Below, one piece after another: positions 1 through 10,900 of a stretch of 64,000 bases of DNA. This stretch comes from a virus. The stretch spans positions 1-64,000 of the IMG/VR virus record IMGVR_UViG_3300010885_058378. The stretch is one strand, 5' to 3'. The notes beneath the pieces were generated by a model. That model did no database searches. It had not been told where the DNA came from and saw only the letters and a program-made list of their open reading frames with translations. Position numbers and translations under genes: made by a program. Each line of letters opens with the position of its first letter. Position 1 is the stretch's first letter.

Positions 1-1
1 A

Positions 2-190
2 ACCAGTAAAAATCGGGACATGGCTAACCTTCTGGAAGAAGGTAAGTTTGAGAACACAAAATGGTATGTTAGTGGTCAAACAGTTGGTAATATTATGAAA
101 CGATTAGGATATGAAGGTAAGCGTGGACGTAAACCAACTCGACCTTATGTAATTAATAATACTGGACCAAGATGGTCTGAAAGAGTTTAG
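2..190 (+). CDS. C-terminal end of an unrecognised protein (5' truncated)
   Basis: The frame is open from the window edge to a TAG at 188-190, giving 62 visible residues; the start lies outside. A segment reading NIMKRLGYE followed by the basic run GKRGRK looks like a small helix-turn-helix or winged-helix tail, as seen at the ends of some phage primases and regulators, but this is only a resemblance. The next gene begins 7 bases later in the same direction, so this is the first visible member of the operon that ends with ruvB. Confidence 0.5.
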   Translation, partial: TSKNRDMANLLEEGKFENTKWYVSGQTVGNIMKRLGYEGKRGRKPTRPYVINNTGPRWSERV

Positions 191-197
191 TTAAATT

Positions 198-611
198 ATG
201 AACAATCCTGACAATCCAGAAGATAATGACCCTTACAAATTCTACTTTCAGATAGATACTGAATGGGTCAAGAAATATATGGATAGTCTGCTTAATAAGA
301 TAGAATATAAATGGATAAGTAAGGAGGCAATAGAAGATGCGTTGAAGAACCTATCTAACTATAATACTCCATTACTTCCAGATGGATTTTCTCCGATTGC
401 GTTACCTGTGAATAGTTCGTTCTCCAGTACAGCGGATGATAAAAAGTCCCTGTACTTGGGGAACAACTATTGGAACGAAGGAATATGGAAAATGAAATAC
501 TTTATCTATAATAAATTACAGAAAGAGTATGAATTACATTTACAGAGTCATGCTAGTCATGTGGTTAGTCAGCCACGATATTATGAATCTTTATTTGAAA
601 TACTTAATTAG
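198..611 (+). CDS. Hypothetical protein, 137 aa
   Basis: I do not recognise this protein. It has an acidic, Asn/Asp/Pro-rich start (NPDNPEDNDP) and is otherwise rich in Tyr, Trp and Asn, with no signal peptide or membrane segment, so it is probably a soluble cytoplasmic protein. It sits between the truncated first gene and another hypothetical gene, 8 bases from the latter, in the short operon leading to ruvB. A role near recombination would be guilt by association only. Confidence 0.6.
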   Translation: MNNPDNPEDNDPYKFYFQIDTEWVKKYMDSLLNKIEYKWISKEAIEDALKNLSNYNTPLLPDGFSPIALPVNSSFSSTADDKKSLYLGNNYWNEGIWKMKYFIYNKLQKEYELHLQSHASHVVSQPRYYESLFEILN

Positions 612-619
612 GAAGACTT

Positions 620-1054
620 ATGAAAGATAACTGGTATGTAATTCATGACATGGATGCGTTTACTAACCACGCCAGAGTATTAGTTTATAATGCTTTTGGT
701 AGTGGCTTATCAGAAGATAAAGAAGATCCAGAAATTGACGATCTAATATCTGTTAAACCAGAAGATAAGGATGAGTTAGATAAAATATTATCTTTTGAAG
801 AATCTTTGAATATAGCAACCCAAATCGTTAAAAAACAGAAAAACAAAAAGACAAATAGTATACGATATGTTGTAAACGATATTATATTTTCAGAAGTATT
901 AGAGTCTTTGAACGACAGAATGGTAAGTAATCTGTTGAATAACTTGGTAAATAAGGGAGTTCTTGAAACGGGATTTGATAATGAGACTAATGATTTCCTG
1001 TTTTGGATAAAAGACAATGATAACAAAAAATCTGAAAAGCCAGAAACCGATTGA
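620..1054 (+). CDS. Hypothetical acidic protein, 144 aa
   Basis: An unrecognised protein with a GGAAG ribosome-binding site a few bases upstream of the ATG. It is acidic in residues 30-60, has a Lys-rich stretch near residue 75 (KKQKNKKTN), then a segment that looks helical (FSEVLESLNDRMVSNLLNNLVNKGVLE cut here to its pattern: alternating Leu/Val with charged residues), compatible with a small winged-helix or MarR-like fold. Its 3' end overlaps the next gene by 38 bases, suggesting translational coupling with the zinc-ribbon/RuvA-tail gene. Confidence 0.6.
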   Translation: MKDNWYVIHDMDAFTNHARVLVYNAFGSGLSEDKEDPEIDDLISVKPEDKDELDKILSFEESLNIATQIVKKQKNKKTNSIRYVVNDIIFSEVLESLNDRMVSNLLNNLVNKGVLETGFDNETNDFLFWIKDNDNKKSEKPETD

Positions 1055-1427
1055 AATTGATGCTTCATTTAAATATAAATGTCCATCTGAGGATTGTGAA
1101 AATGAACATTGGCTCTTTCTAAGACAAGCACAGGTTAAGAACTTTAAGATAGTCTGCGAGTGCGGTTTGATTTTCAAACCTAAACAGGTCAAAAACATTA
1201 AAATAATTTACGAAAGACCCACAAAGAAACGAAAGATCGCAGAAGATATTGTGGATAGTATTCCTGTTGATCTATTGAACCAGTGTGCTAAGATTCTGTC
1301 TGGTTACGGATTTGATTTGGATGAGTCTAAAGAATTGATTAAACAATCATATAATTCTTGCAAGACTAACGATATTGGTTTATTAGTTAAAAACGCTTTA
1401 AAATCTTTTGGAGAAAAAAATGGCTAA
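1017..1427 (+). CDS. Zinc-ribbon protein with RuvA domain III-like C-terminus
   Basis: The 136-aa protein has two parts. Residues 20-50 carry four cysteines in CPSEDC and CECG, a plausible zinc ribbon. The last 45 residues (AKILSGYGFDLDESKELI, then LLVKNALKSFG) follow the pattern of the RuvA C-terminal domain III, which in bacteria binds RuvB and regulates its ATPase. The next gene, overlapping by 8 bases, is ruvB. I infer a RuvB adaptor that replaces the tetrameric DNA-binding part of RuvA with a zinc ribbon. The assignment rests on motif similarity and on the adjacent partner gene. No alternative in-frame ATG lies further inside. Confidence 0.6.
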   Translation: MITKNLKSQKPIEIDASFKYKCPSEDCENEHWLFLRQAQVKNFKIVCECGLIFKPKQVKNIKIIYERPTKKRKIAEDIVDSIPVDLLNQCAKILSGYGFDLDESKELIKQSYNSCKTNDIGLLVKNALKSFGEKNG

Positions 1428-2331
1428 AGGTATTCGACCATCAACTTTTGATAAAATCATTGGACAGGATAATGTTAAGGAGCGTCTGCGAGTGTCTGTG
1501 ATGGGTTGTAAAAACACAGGCACGGTGATGCCTCACGTTTTAATAGACGGCCCTCCTGGCCTTGGTAAGACCACCATAGCGAGTGCCATAGCGAACGAGT
1601 TGGGGGTGAACCTTTATACCACCAATGCTGCAAATATACGAAGCATAAAAAATATTATCCCATATATTATGGGGATTGAACCAAGATCAGTTTTGTTCAT
1701 TGATGAAATCCATAGATTACCTAAAATTGTAGAAGAATTTCTATATCCAATCATGGAAGATTTTGTACTCAATATAACTGTAAAAAATGATGAGGATAAG
1801 GATGTTCCAGAAACTATTGATCTTCCAATGTTTACTGTTGTTGGTGCTACAACCAGTGGTGGAAGTTTAAGTCAACCATTTTATGATCGCTTTTGTATTA
1901 AAGAACATCTATCTTTTTACAATACAGATGATCTAGCTAAACTAGCAAGGTTGAATTCGTCTAAATTAGGAGTAGTCATAGAGGACTCAGACCTCTTAGA
2001 GATTGCACGACGAAGTAAAGGTACTCCAAGAATTCTAAATGCTAGATTGCAATGGTATAAAAATTATATGTCTTGTAATCCAGATAAAACTATTTCTGTG
2101 GATGAGATATTTAATGTTCAGGGTATTGATAATAATGGTCTTGATGTTTATGATAGACTATATATTGATATCTTGAAAAAGAGCAAAGGATCTCCGCTTG
2201 GATTAAAAGCAATATCATCAATGACAGGAATTGCAATCGAAACTATTGAGAATAGTATTGAGCCATTTCTTGTTAGGAGAGGATATGTTATTAGAACTCA
2301 GAAGGGAAGAATTTTAGGATCACAACCCTAA
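1420..2331 (+). CDS. ruvB: RuvB-like Holliday-junction branch-migration ATPase
   Basis: RuvB is the hexameric AAA+ motor that drives branch migration of Holliday junctions. Visible motifs in order are Walker A GPPGLGKTT, Walker B LFIDEIHRL, sensor 1 VGATT, the arginine-finger region FYDRF, and a C-terminal winged helix ending in RRGYVIRTQKGR. At 303 aa it is slightly shorter than bacterial RuvB (about 335). I chose ATG 1420 over an upstream in-frame TTG at 1408 because a GGAG ribosome-binding site lies just before the ATG. It overlaps the zinc-ribbon/RuvA-tail gene by ATGGCTAA and is the last gene before a strong terminator. No RuvC was recognised in the window. Confidence 0.9.
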   Translation: MAKGIRPSTFDKIIGQDNVKERLRVSVMGCKNTGTVMPHVLIDGPPGLGKTTIASAIANELGVNLYTTNAANIRSIKNIIPYIMGIEPRSVLFIDEIHRLPKIVEEFLYPIMEDFVLNITVKNDEDKDVPETIDLPMFTVVGATTSGGSLSQPFYDRFCIKEHLSFYNTDDLAKLARLNSSKLGVVIEDSDLLEIARRSKGTPRILNARLQWYKNYMSCNPDKTISVDEIFNVQGIDNNGLDVYDRLYIDILKKSKGSPLGLKAISSMTGIAIETIENSIEPFLVRRGYVIRTQKGRILGSQP

Positions 2332-2364
2332 ATCTATCTGTTAATAATCTAATATCAAGATACT

Positions 2365-2390
2365 AAAGGGGCCTTTTTGGCCCCTTTTTT
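2365..2390 (+). terminator. Intrinsic terminator after ruvB
   Basis: A perfect 9-bp stem AAAGGGGCC / GGCCCCTTT with a TTTTT loop runs into six T residues. It lies 33 bases after the ruvB stop and directly before a promoter-like motif, so it separates two transcription units. Confidence 0.9.
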
Positions 2391-2401
2391 ATTGGTATGG
2401 T

Positions 2402-2412
2402 GGTGTAATCTA
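2402..2412 (+). promoter_or_regulatory. GGTGTA-type promoter-like motif
   Basis: GGTGTAATCTA lies 12 bases after the ruvB terminator and 25 bases before the ATG at 2427. It belongs to a set of GGTGTATTATA-like elements that recur ahead of transcription units across the window. The AGAGGA ribosome-binding site sits between it and the gene. Confidence 0.5.
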
Positions 2413-2426
2413 CCTTAGAGGAATCT

Positions 2427-2738
2427 ATGATAGATACTATATACATACTATTAATTATATTGATACTATTAAATATAGTATTTTTCTTTTTGGGATACTT
2501 CCTTGGTCGATTAAATAGTAGTCAGACCACTATTGGGAGTCAGCCAGTTTCATTTTTTGATAAGAGCAAATCAAATAATGATAATTCTATTAATAAAATT
2601 ACTATTGACGAGAGCAAGTATGTAACAGATATTAAGACATCTGGTATGGAGAAAAAATACGAAAATCTTGGCGAAACAAAAATATCTACAGAAAATATAG
2701 AGTCTTCAATTAATAAACTTAAGAATATAAAGAGGTAA
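2427..2738 (+). CDS. Single-pass membrane protein with charged cytoplasmic tail
   Basis: The 103-aa protein starts with a hydrophobic segment (residues 4-27, ending GYFLGRL) that should cross the membrane once, followed by a polar tail of about 75 residues rich in Ser, Asn, Lys and Glu. An AGAGGA ribosome-binding site precedes the ATG. It is followed after 5 bases by the actin-like ATPase, so it could be a membrane anchor for that filament, but nothing in its sequence proves this. The family is not recognised. Confidence 0.65.
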   Translation: MIDTIYILLIILILLNIVFFFLGYFLGRLNSSQTTIGSQPVSFFDKSKSNNDNSINKITIDESKYVTDIKTSGMEKKYENLGETKISTENIESSINKLKNIKR

Positions 2739-2743
2739 TATTT

Positions 2744-3745
2744 ATGGGAAAAGGCTTAGATGTTGGAACTAGTTATATTGTATTATCTCAAGACTCTTCT
2801 AGTGGCGTTGTATACAAAGATTTTAGAGATGCTTTTTATATTATCAAGCCAACCACCCCAGTTTCAACAAAAATGATTGAAAAAGGATTATCTGGAAAGA
2901 TTTTTATTAAAGATACTGATGGTTCATTCATTATCTTGGGGAAAGATGCTATTGAAAAGGCTATTGAACGTAATGACAACGCAAAGCGACCCATGAGCAA
3001 AGGCGTCGTATCCGCCAAGGAAAAGGATGCCAAGCGTGTTCTAGCCTTCATTTTAAAAGAAGTGGCCGGACAGGCATCAGAACAAAATGAGAAACTCGTA
3101 TTCTGCGTCCCAGCACAACCAGTTGACCAAGAAGATGAGGATTTTGATGTTGGATATCATGAGGATGTAGTCAAGGCTATTTTGGGTGAATGTGGATATG
3201 ATGCTAGAGCAATTAATGAAGCAGAGGCTTTATGCTATGCTGAATTAGGCGACGAAGATTACACTGGAATAGCAGTATCATGTGGGGCAGGAATGACTAA
3301 TGTGTGTGTGATGTTAAATGGCGAACCAACAGTTGTATTTAGCACAACAAAATCTGGAGATTGGGTTGATCGTATGAGTGCGGTAGCCACTGGCGAAAAA
3401 GATAGTGTTGTGCAAGCTGAAAAAGAAGGTGGTGGATTTGTGATTGGTGAACATAATGATAATCCAGTTTTATCAGCAGTATCCTCATACTATGAGAGAT
3501 TAATCGATTATACAACAAAGCAATTAACTGTTGCATTATCTGGTCATAAGGCTTTGCCAAAATTTAAAAACCCATTAACTATTGTGGTTGCTGGAGGAAC
3601 GTCTCAAGCAAACGGATATATTGAGATTTTTACTAAAAAATTATCAGAAAATAACTTTCCTTTATCAATTAAAGTAGTCAAGCATGCTTCAGACCCCTTA
3701 CATGCTGTATCAAAAGGATGTTTAATAGCAGCAAAGGTATTATGA
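2744..3745 (+). CDS. Actin-like ATPase (ParM/MreB/Hsp70 fold)
   Basis: The 333-aa protein has the three nucleotide-binding elements of the actin/Hsp70 superfamily in the right order: an N-terminal phosphate-1 loop GLDVGTSY (residues 4-11), a phosphate-2-like loop SCGAGMTN near residue 180, and an adenosine motif VVAGGTSQANGY near residue 283. Relatives form filaments that segregate plasmids or position phage DNA and capsids; other members are chaperone-like. The length fits a ParM-type filament protein. It lies between a single-pass membrane protein and two giant repeat proteins, so membrane-tethered positioning during virion assembly is possible. No second ParR-like gene was identified. The fold assignment is firm; the role is inference. 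Confidence 0.75.
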   Translation: MGKGLDVGTSYIVLSQDSSSGVVYKDFRDAFYIIKPTTPVSTKMIEKGLSGKIFIKDTDGSFIILGKDAIEKAIERNDNAKRPMSKGVVSAKEKDAKRVLAFILKEVAGQASEQNEKLVFCVPAQPVDQEDEDFDVGYHEDVVKAILGECGYDARAINEAEALCYAELGDEDYTGIAVSCGAGMTNVCVMLNGEPTVVFSTTKSGDWVDRMSAVATGEKDSVVQAEKEGGGFVIGEHNDNPVLSAVSSYYERLIDYTTKQLTVALSGHKALPKFKNPLTIVVAGGTSQANGYIEIFTKKLSENNFPLSIKVVKHASDPLHAVSKGCLIAAKVL

Positions 3746-3746
3746 G

Positions 3747-6700
3747 ATGGTTGACAATATCAAAATTATTGGATTAAATCCTAATCAAAGTCCAACGCCA
3801 ACAAAAAGTGTTACTCCAACACCTACAAAAACACCTACAAATACTCCAACAAATACTATAACTCCGACAAAAAGTCAAACACCAACAGCAACCCCGACAG
3901 TAACATCAACAGTAACTCCCACCAAAACAGCCACAAGAACACCTACAAAATCTTTATGTGTATGGAATGGATATGGCCAAGTATGGTTAGCTAACTGTAA
4001 TAATGAGAAAATTAATGTTCGTTGGATTAGAACTTCTCTTAATAATTGGACTGGAACATTCAATTATGGATCAAATAGTATCACATCAACAATAGCATAT
4101 AATGAAAATTTATTAAATGTAAAGAATACCAGTTGTAAGGATTTATGGACAGTAACTTTTAATTTTAGTTGTATTCCTTATGGTCAATCATTATCTTATG
4201 ATTTACCTCATTGTTCATGTAATAGTCCTGGAATTATTGTAATTAGTAGTTCAGCATCTAATTGTATGTGTACTACTCCAACACCAACTCCAACAATTAC
4301 AGCAACAAATACCCAAACACCAACTCTCACACCAACAACAACCCAAACAAAAACTCCAACACCAACAACAACCCAAACAAAAACTCCAACACCAAGCAAT
4401 ACGGTTACGCCAACTCCCACAATTACTGTAACACCAACAAGTAATCTGACAAAAACGCCAACACTAACACCAACAATAACTCCGACAACAACGCAGTGCT
4501 ATCCAGCTCCTCCAATAGGATTATTAGCAGAATGTAGTTCATGTGAGTCTGGCTCATTAATTAATTTAAGTTGGTATCCTCCAGAAACAGAATCATCTTG
4601 TTTAAATGGATTTGACGTACAAATGTTGGCAAATAATACTGTTGTCTCTAATAAATATGTTGGAGATGGGAACTATGGTATTCAAATAGTATTGCTTCAA
4701 GATAATAGAACTTACACATTTAGAATACGATCTTCTTCTGGCTTTGGAGGTAATAATTTTAGTCAATGGATAGAATTCCCTGGATCCTTTACTAATAATA
4801 TCTGTTGTCCAACCCCGACCCCAACCCCGACTCCAACAGAAACAATAACAAACACCCCTACTCCCACAATGACCGTTACTCCAACAGAAACAACAATAAA
4901 TACTCCCACACCAACCCAAACTCCAACTCCAACTCCAACAGATGCTTCGATGAAGATAAGTAATCTATCATTCTGTGAAGATAATGAATTTGTTGAAGGA
5001 CAGATGGCTATTAATATTAGCTGGGATATAGTCAATGACAATATGGATTCTAGTAAGATCTATTGTTTAGCTTACCAAAAATATTCTGGAGATGCTTGGA
5101 CATATTACCATTCATTAAGCAATAGTAATATAAAATATTATGCAATACCCAATATTGGTGATAATAAGATTAAAATAGATCAAAACTTTAATAATTTCGG
5201 TGGACCAGATATAATACCATATGGTATAAGATTAGTTTTAGTGCCAGATCAGTTAGCTGGTGGTTTTATTTCATTATATGAAACAGATACTACTGGGTGT
5301 ATTGTGGCTGAAGCTTTTAATAGTTCATTATTGTGTTTCACTCCAACTCCTACTAGAACACCCACACCTACCCAAACATTAACACCATCGCCAACAGTAA
5401 CTCCAACACCAACAAGTATGCCTCAGAGTTGCTATTCTGTAGCCGATGTTTGTTGTTGTATATATGATGGTCAGGGAAGTTCTGATCCGGTAAATGGTAT
5501 TATCACATGGACACCTATAGATTCTACTACTTGTACTTTGTTTGATGGTTATGAGATTGAGCAATATAATGGTACTTGGATTAATTTATTCACTTTGAAT
5601 GGCATCTCAACAAACCAATGTCCAATACAAATACCTTCTACTATAGAATATTCTAAGTTTAGAGTAAGACCAGTCTCGTTAGATTTGACATCTTATGGAA
5701 ATTGGACAGAATCTAAGAATATCGACTATGATGGACCCTTGTGCAACGGGAGTTTGTGCGATAATAAAATTTCTGTTTATAATGTATCTGCACAATGTAA
5801 CTGCGGAGTCATAGGCACAGAAGCATCAAACGGTAATCAATCTAGTATATTAGATAACTCAATTCTAGTAAATTTTAAATGTAATGATAATGATATTACA
5901 AGTTTCACAATTGACTATATAGCATCATCATCACAAAATTATAATTATTATCAACCAGAAACAAAATTTTCTTTTCCCATAGAATCAAAACTGCTAACTG
6001 ATACTATAAATTCTAATGTTTTAGAATTAGAATATAACAATCAATTTAAAAAGAGTATAATTACTAGTTACTCATATATTACTATTAATAATATTAAATA
6101 TGCTATTTTATCATCTAATACTATGATTGATAAAGTTGTAATCAATATATCACAAAGAGTTAACATATCTGCTGGATCAATAGTCTTTGTAGAGCAATGG
6201 GCAACAGCAGGATTAGTCAATCAATCTATGACTATAGAAAATTTAACTAGAAATTCTGATAATTCTATAAGTTTTAAAGCGCGTCCTGATACCAGTAATC
6301 AGTTTATTATTTTTGATCCTTGCTTAGCAACTATTAGAATTGGAGCCCTTGGTATAGACAGAAGTATTAATGGATTTCAACAACAACTTGATAGTCTAAA
6401 AACTATAGCAAATACAACACTATGTACTAATGACATGGCGGTAGCTGCTCCGATGGACTTAACTATACAATGTACTAGATTAAATAATAATTCTGATGAA
6501 AGATTTTTAGTATTTAACTGGACATATCCAGAAAATATAAACAATATAACCACATATCAATTAGATATTAAATTAGATACTATACTTAGCGGCATCGGAA
6601 GCAATGGGCCTTACACAATTGATAATCTTTGGTCCAGTGAAACATATGGATTTACATACAATCAATATAATTTATATAAAAATAGATATCCTATAAACTA

Positions 6701-7967
6701 TCCATATAATCAAAATTTTAACATTAGCGTAATAGGACGCAATAATATTCCTAATAAAATGGCTTTAAAAGTAAACAGTTCAAATAATTTACAAGAAGGA
6801 TATATTTATTCATTTAGAATAAGATCATTAAATGAATATACTGGACAATATAGTAGTTGGAGTAATGTGATAGCGGGTATAAATCCATTTACATGTTGGG
6901 ATCATGGAATACACATCTCAGAAATAGTGGTTGGAGACGAAGGTTTTTCTGATAAGTCTAGACAATTCACTATAACTTTTGATAAAAATGTTGGTTGTTG
7001 GAAAAATTTCCAATATAAAACATATAATCCTAACACCGTCAGTTCTGCACAATGGATTGATGTAAAAACACAAACATCAGCAACAACAGATTGTTCGCAA
7101 TTCATTACTAATGTAATTATACCAGATATAGATTCATCAATTTGCTTTAAGTTCTATTCTATAGACTCTAGCGGGAATACGGTCGAAACTAGTAATGAAT
7201 ATTGTTTAAGTGTTCCTCCTGTTATTCCTCCAATTGTTGATCCTCCTCCTCCAGTATGTCCAGATACAGTATTATCAAGCATAAGAGTAATGTATAGTGA
7301 TACAAAAAATAAAGGTCCGTGTGGAGGTGGGCATAATTGTAATAGAGCACAATTTATTTTATCTATTAATGATATTTTTATAGGAAATGTTAATCTTAAT
7401 AATGCTGGTGGAGGCACTGACCCTGGTACACCAACAAATCCTAGTGATTTTCCAAGTTTAATTCCAATAGGATCACGAGATAGAGGAAATAAATTTAATA
7501 TACCATTTGATAGTTTAGGTAATACGATGATTACTCCTATATTATTAAATAACGGATCATTGGGATATAAAATTAATTTGATTTGTGCAAATAATCAAAA
7601 TATAATAATGCCACTATGCGATTTAACTCAAGACACAGATTGGATTTATAATGGAAGTGGTCCTAAATGTAATCCTTTATTAAATAATAATAATTTATGG
7701 ATGTCTGACGGATCAACATTTAGCACTTTCAAGTGTTGTGCTGCTCATTCAGATAGTTATACGTATGTTGGCGGATCTAATGGTTGTCATACTGGAATAG
7801 CATGGATTGAACTATTAGACATTGATAATAATATAGTGTTAAGTTGCTGTGTTCCTGTTGATACAGTATCATACATATTAACAGATAATGCTAAGTGTTT
7901 AGATAAGAATGCTTCTTTACAAAATAATGCTTTTGGTCTGGAATTTTTAACTATTACAAATAATTAG
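3747..7967 (+). CDS. Giant Thr/Pro-repeat and fibronectin-III-like protein, probable virion surface protein
   Basis: The 1406-aa protein alternates low-complexity Thr/Pro tracts (four tracts, each built of TPT, NTPT or TKTPT units) with cysteine-containing beta-sandwich domains. The domains show fibronectin-III-like signatures such as NLSWYPP...YTFRIRSSS and VFNWTYP...YSFRIRSLN. The C-terminal half after residue 700 has no long tract but more Cys-rich beta domains, including a Pro-rich hinge ([13 protein letters not shown]). There is no signal peptide. The tracts resemble mucin-like stalks and would be natural sites for O-glycosylation, which fits the many sugar-transfer genes downstream. I infer a fibre or capsid-surface protein; the cell-binding role is not proven. 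It starts one base after the actin-like gene. Confidence 0.7.
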   Translation: MVDNIKIIGLNPNQSPTPTKSVTPTPTKTPTNTPTNTITPTKSQTPTATPTVTSTVTPTKTATRTPTKSLCVWNGYGQVWLANCNNEKINVRWIRTSLNNWTGTFNYGSNSITSTIAYNENLLNVKNTSCKDLWTVTFNFSCIPYGQSLSYDLPHCSCNSPGIIVISSSASNCMCTTPTPTPTITATNTQTPTLTPTTTQTKTPTPTTTQTKTPTPSNTVTPTPTITVTPTSNLTKTPTLTPTITPTTTQCYPAPPIGLLAECSSCESGSLINLSWYPPETESSCLNGFDVQMLANNTVVSNKYVGDGNYGIQIVLLQDNRTYTFRIRSSSGFGGNNFSQWIEFPGSFTNNICCPTPTPTPTPTETITNTPTPTMTVTPTETTINTPTPTQTPTPTPTDASMKISNLSFCEDNEFVEGQMAINISWDIVNDNMDSSKIYCLAYQKYSGDAWTYYHSLSNSNIKYYAIPNIGDNKIKIDQNFNNFGGPDIIPYGIRLVLVPDQLAGGFISLYETDTTGCIVAEAFNSSLLCFTPTPTRTPTPTQTLTPSPTVTPTPTSMPQSCYSVADVCCCIYDGQGSSDPVNGIITWTPIDSTTCTLFDGYEIEQYNGTWINLFTLNGISTNQCPIQIPSTIEYSKFRVRPVSLDLTSYGNWTESKNIDYDGPLCNGSLCDNKISVYNVSAQCNCGVIGTEASNGNQSSILDNSILVNFKCNDNDITSFTIDYIASSSQNYNYYQPETKFSFPIESKLLTDTINSNVLELEYNNQFKKSIITSYSYITINNIKYAILSSNTMIDKVVINISQRVNISAGSIVFVEQWATAGLVNQSMTIENLTRNSDNSISFKARPDTSNQFIIFDPCLATIRIGALGIDRSINGFQQQLDSLKTIANTTLCTNDMAVAAPMDLTIQCTRLNNNSDERFLVFNWTYPENINNITTYQLDIKLDTILSGIGSNGPYTIDNLWSSETYGFTYNQYNLYKNRYPINYPYNQNFNISVIGRNNIPNKMALKVNSSNNLQEGYIYSFRIRSLNEYTGQYSSWSNVIAGINPFTCWDHGIHISEIVVGDEGFSDKSRQFTITFDKNVGCWKNFQYKTYNPNTVSSAQWIDVKTQTSATTDCSQFITNVIIPDIDSSICFKFYSIDSSGNTVETSNEYCLSVPPVIPPIVDPPPPVCPDTVLSSIRVMYSDTKNKGPCGGGHNCNRAQFILSINDIFIGNVNLNNAGGGTDPGTPTNPSDFPSLIPIGSRDRGNKFNIPFDSLGNTMITPILLNNGSLGYKINLICANNQNIIMPLCDLTQDTDWIYNGSGPKCNPLLNNNNLWMSDGSTFSTFKCCAAHSDSYTYVGGSNGCHTGIAWIELLDIDNNIVLSCCVPVDTVSYILTDNAKCLDKNASLQNNAFGLEFLTITNN
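3786..3953 (+). repeat. Thr/Pro-coding low-complexity tract 1
   Basis: About 56 codons of ACN-CCN alternation encode units such as TPTPTK and NTPT at the very start of the first giant protein. Confidence 0.9.
4272..4497 (+). repeat. Thr/Pro-coding tract 2 with a perfect 30-bp duplication
   Basis: A low-complexity tract coding for TPTPT-type units. Inside it, bases 4331-4360 and 4361-4390 are identical 30-bp copies, so ten residues are tandemly duplicated in frame. Confidence 0.9.
4808..4943 (+). repeat. Thr/Pro-coding tract 3
   Basis: About 45 codons of TPTPTET-like units separate two beta-sandwich domains of the first giant protein. Confidence 0.85.
5340..5417 (+). repeat. Thr/Pro-coding tract 4
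   Basis: A short tract (about 26 codons, [11 protein letters not shown]-like) between the third and fourth globular segments of the first giant protein. Confidence 0.85.
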
Positions 7968-7977
7968 GAATGTAATT

Positions 7978-10900
7978 ATGTCAATTTATGATAATGTGTT
8001 TTTTGAAGGTTTCAGTATACGAGACGATCAAAATATTATTCGTTTAGATCCATACTATTGGACTACTAATACATTATATACTAATGATCAATTATATGGA
8101 CTAGACTCTGGCGATTTAGGATTTATATTCCAAGCTTATGATGAAAATTTACGAGGTCAAAATTATATAACATTACAAAATTTTAAACAAATACCAAATT
8201 ATTTTTCTTTGTATTTTTGGACTAGTGGATCACTAATGCCTAAAAAAGTATTAAGAACAGTTATTAATGGCTATCCTCAGTATGAATATCCTTCTTGGAA
8301 TATTTTAACATTATGGTCTAGTAGTGGTCCAGTTACACTTACTGTTGTTCCTGTTTATAGTTATGATCCTGCTGGTTGTTTAGAAAATTTATATTATAAT
8401 CTTGTTGTTAATTTTGGAGCATCCACTTTTACTTATAATTTAAATCTAAATAATGAGATTAATGATCTTGCAATAGGCGGATTGCACTTTATGTCTTATA
8501 TGAATGTATGGAATTGTCAAGATAATTTTAATGCTTCAATACTTATTTTAAATTATGATATAGTTATTGAAAATAATCAACTGCGTATTTACATATCAAA
8601 TCCATGGAGTAACAGAGATAAAAAACCATTAGTAGATAGTCAAGGAAATGATTATATCAATGTAGACTCTAATAATGAAATTTTTGGAATAACATTTTAT
8701 AATAATAAAGTTGCTGCTAATGAAATAGATACAGGATCACCACCTACTGTATTATATAATGTTATTGTTAATGCTCCTTTTTTAAGTAATACAATAAATA
8801 AATATCGTGTTAAAAATAATAAAGGAAATAAAGTAAAATCAAGTATTGATTCATGGCGATCTATAATAGATAAAAACAATACTAATAATGGTAGTATTAT
8901 AAATTCATTAATTAATAAGGATACTAATTTTATTTATCCGATTGTAAAACCAGCAATATTAAAATTTGAAGATGATACTGGCACACCTGGACTAGATGGT
9001 TTAGAACCTCCAGTAGTTGGGGATATAATTAAATCAACAAAAATTATTAATCTATTAAAGCTTAATACTCTTCCAGAAGATGAAACAACATGTTTTACTA
9101 ATATATTAGATGATGGAACTAAAATATATCCACTTGGAGATACTAAATATTTATCTCCATCTAATGATTATTCTACACTTACTAGTATAGTTCCGAATAA
9201 TCCGTCTACAAACCTTGAATGGTCAGTAGATGATTTAAATAATATGAAATTTGGATTTATTTATCCAAGTGGGGCTTTAAAATGCTCTCCCGCTACAAGA
9301 TATTCATTACTAAATATAGTACCACAAAAAAGTAAACTTAATTGGTTAGAGCCAGATTGTGTTTCTACTTTAGGGGTTAATAGTCAAGAATTTCAAGTAT
9401 CATATGATTGTGGAAGCACATGGAATACAGTAAATTATGGAGTAATAAATAAAGAACTATTAAATGTTCCATATGCAGATTGGCCAAAAGCATTATATGA
9501 ACTATCTACTTTAGCTGATTATAATCCTCCATCTCCTCAAACAAATTGTGGACAAAATCCAACTCGCTACCGAATGAGATATGCTGATCTAAGCAAAAAA
9601 TGTTCATATGGAGAATGGGTAGATTTCACTTTGTTCAATATTCCAACTCCCACTCCAACTAAAACACCAACTAAAACACCAACGCCAACACTAACTCCAT
9701 CATCAACAAAAGTATTAAATTGTTTTAATATAATAACACAGCCTACAGATCAATTTTTAAATCAATCAGATGGATCAACTGCAACTTTCCAAGCAACTTT
9801 AAGTTCAGAAGCGCTTAGTAAAATTGGACTTTTTCCTGATGGTTGGAACTATGGGAATAATCATATGGTATGGGAGTTCTGGTCCCCGCTAGATGGATAT
9901 TGGCTCCCTGTTAATCTTATATGTTCTGCTGTTGATGGATATTTTTCAGCAATTAATGAGGGTAATTATTATGATAACTGTAATGCTCCATATCCTCTTA
10001 ATGACACAGATTCTTTAACTATAACATATAAAGCAAGTGATATTCCTCCAGGGGGCACAGAACCTTTAGTATGGAGTAATGTTGCTATCCGTAGAGGAGG
10101 TTCGCAACTTGGAAGTATATATGATATAAGTTTTAGATTAGCAATAGCTTTTAATACTCCAGTATACTTTCCAGGGTATGGGAATCAGAATGTATGTTAT
10201 TCAAATGTTGTTAAGCTTTTAAGAAATCCCGCTACTCCAACACCAACACCAACAAGAACACAAACACAAACACCGACTAAATATTTAACAGCAACACCAA
10301 CAAAATCAACAACTCCAACAAATAGTATAACACCTAGCATAACAAACACAGCCACTATAACTTCAACACCAACAGTAACACCAACATCAACTCAACCAGG
10401 ATCTCTTCGTAATGCTATTATGATGCCGGATATTAATGGTATAAATGTAGAGTGGATTAGTCCATATAATGACAGCTCAACTATTGGTTTTAGAATAACT
10501 GCTATTTATGTTTACGAAAATGGACCATCTACAAATTATGCACAACATTCATATATTGATGTTTTAATTGGAGATGCTGGTCTTAACAACTATTGTACTA
10601 ATCTTATATTAGAAAAAGGATCAGATAATTGTTGGTCATATAATATTGGAGGAATTAATGATCAAAATGTTCTTTATTTAGTAACTGTAACTCCAATAAC
10701 AGCTAATGGACCAGCATATCTTAAAAGAGTTTATGCTCGTGTAACACAGAACTTTTGGGATACTCATCCATCATATCAAGAAAGAATACATAATATTAGT
10801 GATTTTATTTATAGCAATTACAATCATGATCTATATACAGTACCTGGAGATTTTTCATTTGTGGCCGTAGAACCAACGCCAACCCCAACAACTTCTAATA

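Noticed and set aside
4208-5041. Minus-strand open frames rich in Val and Gly opposite the Thr/Pro tracts
   Set aside because: They are mirror images of the repetitive ACN-CCN codons and have no start signals or family features.
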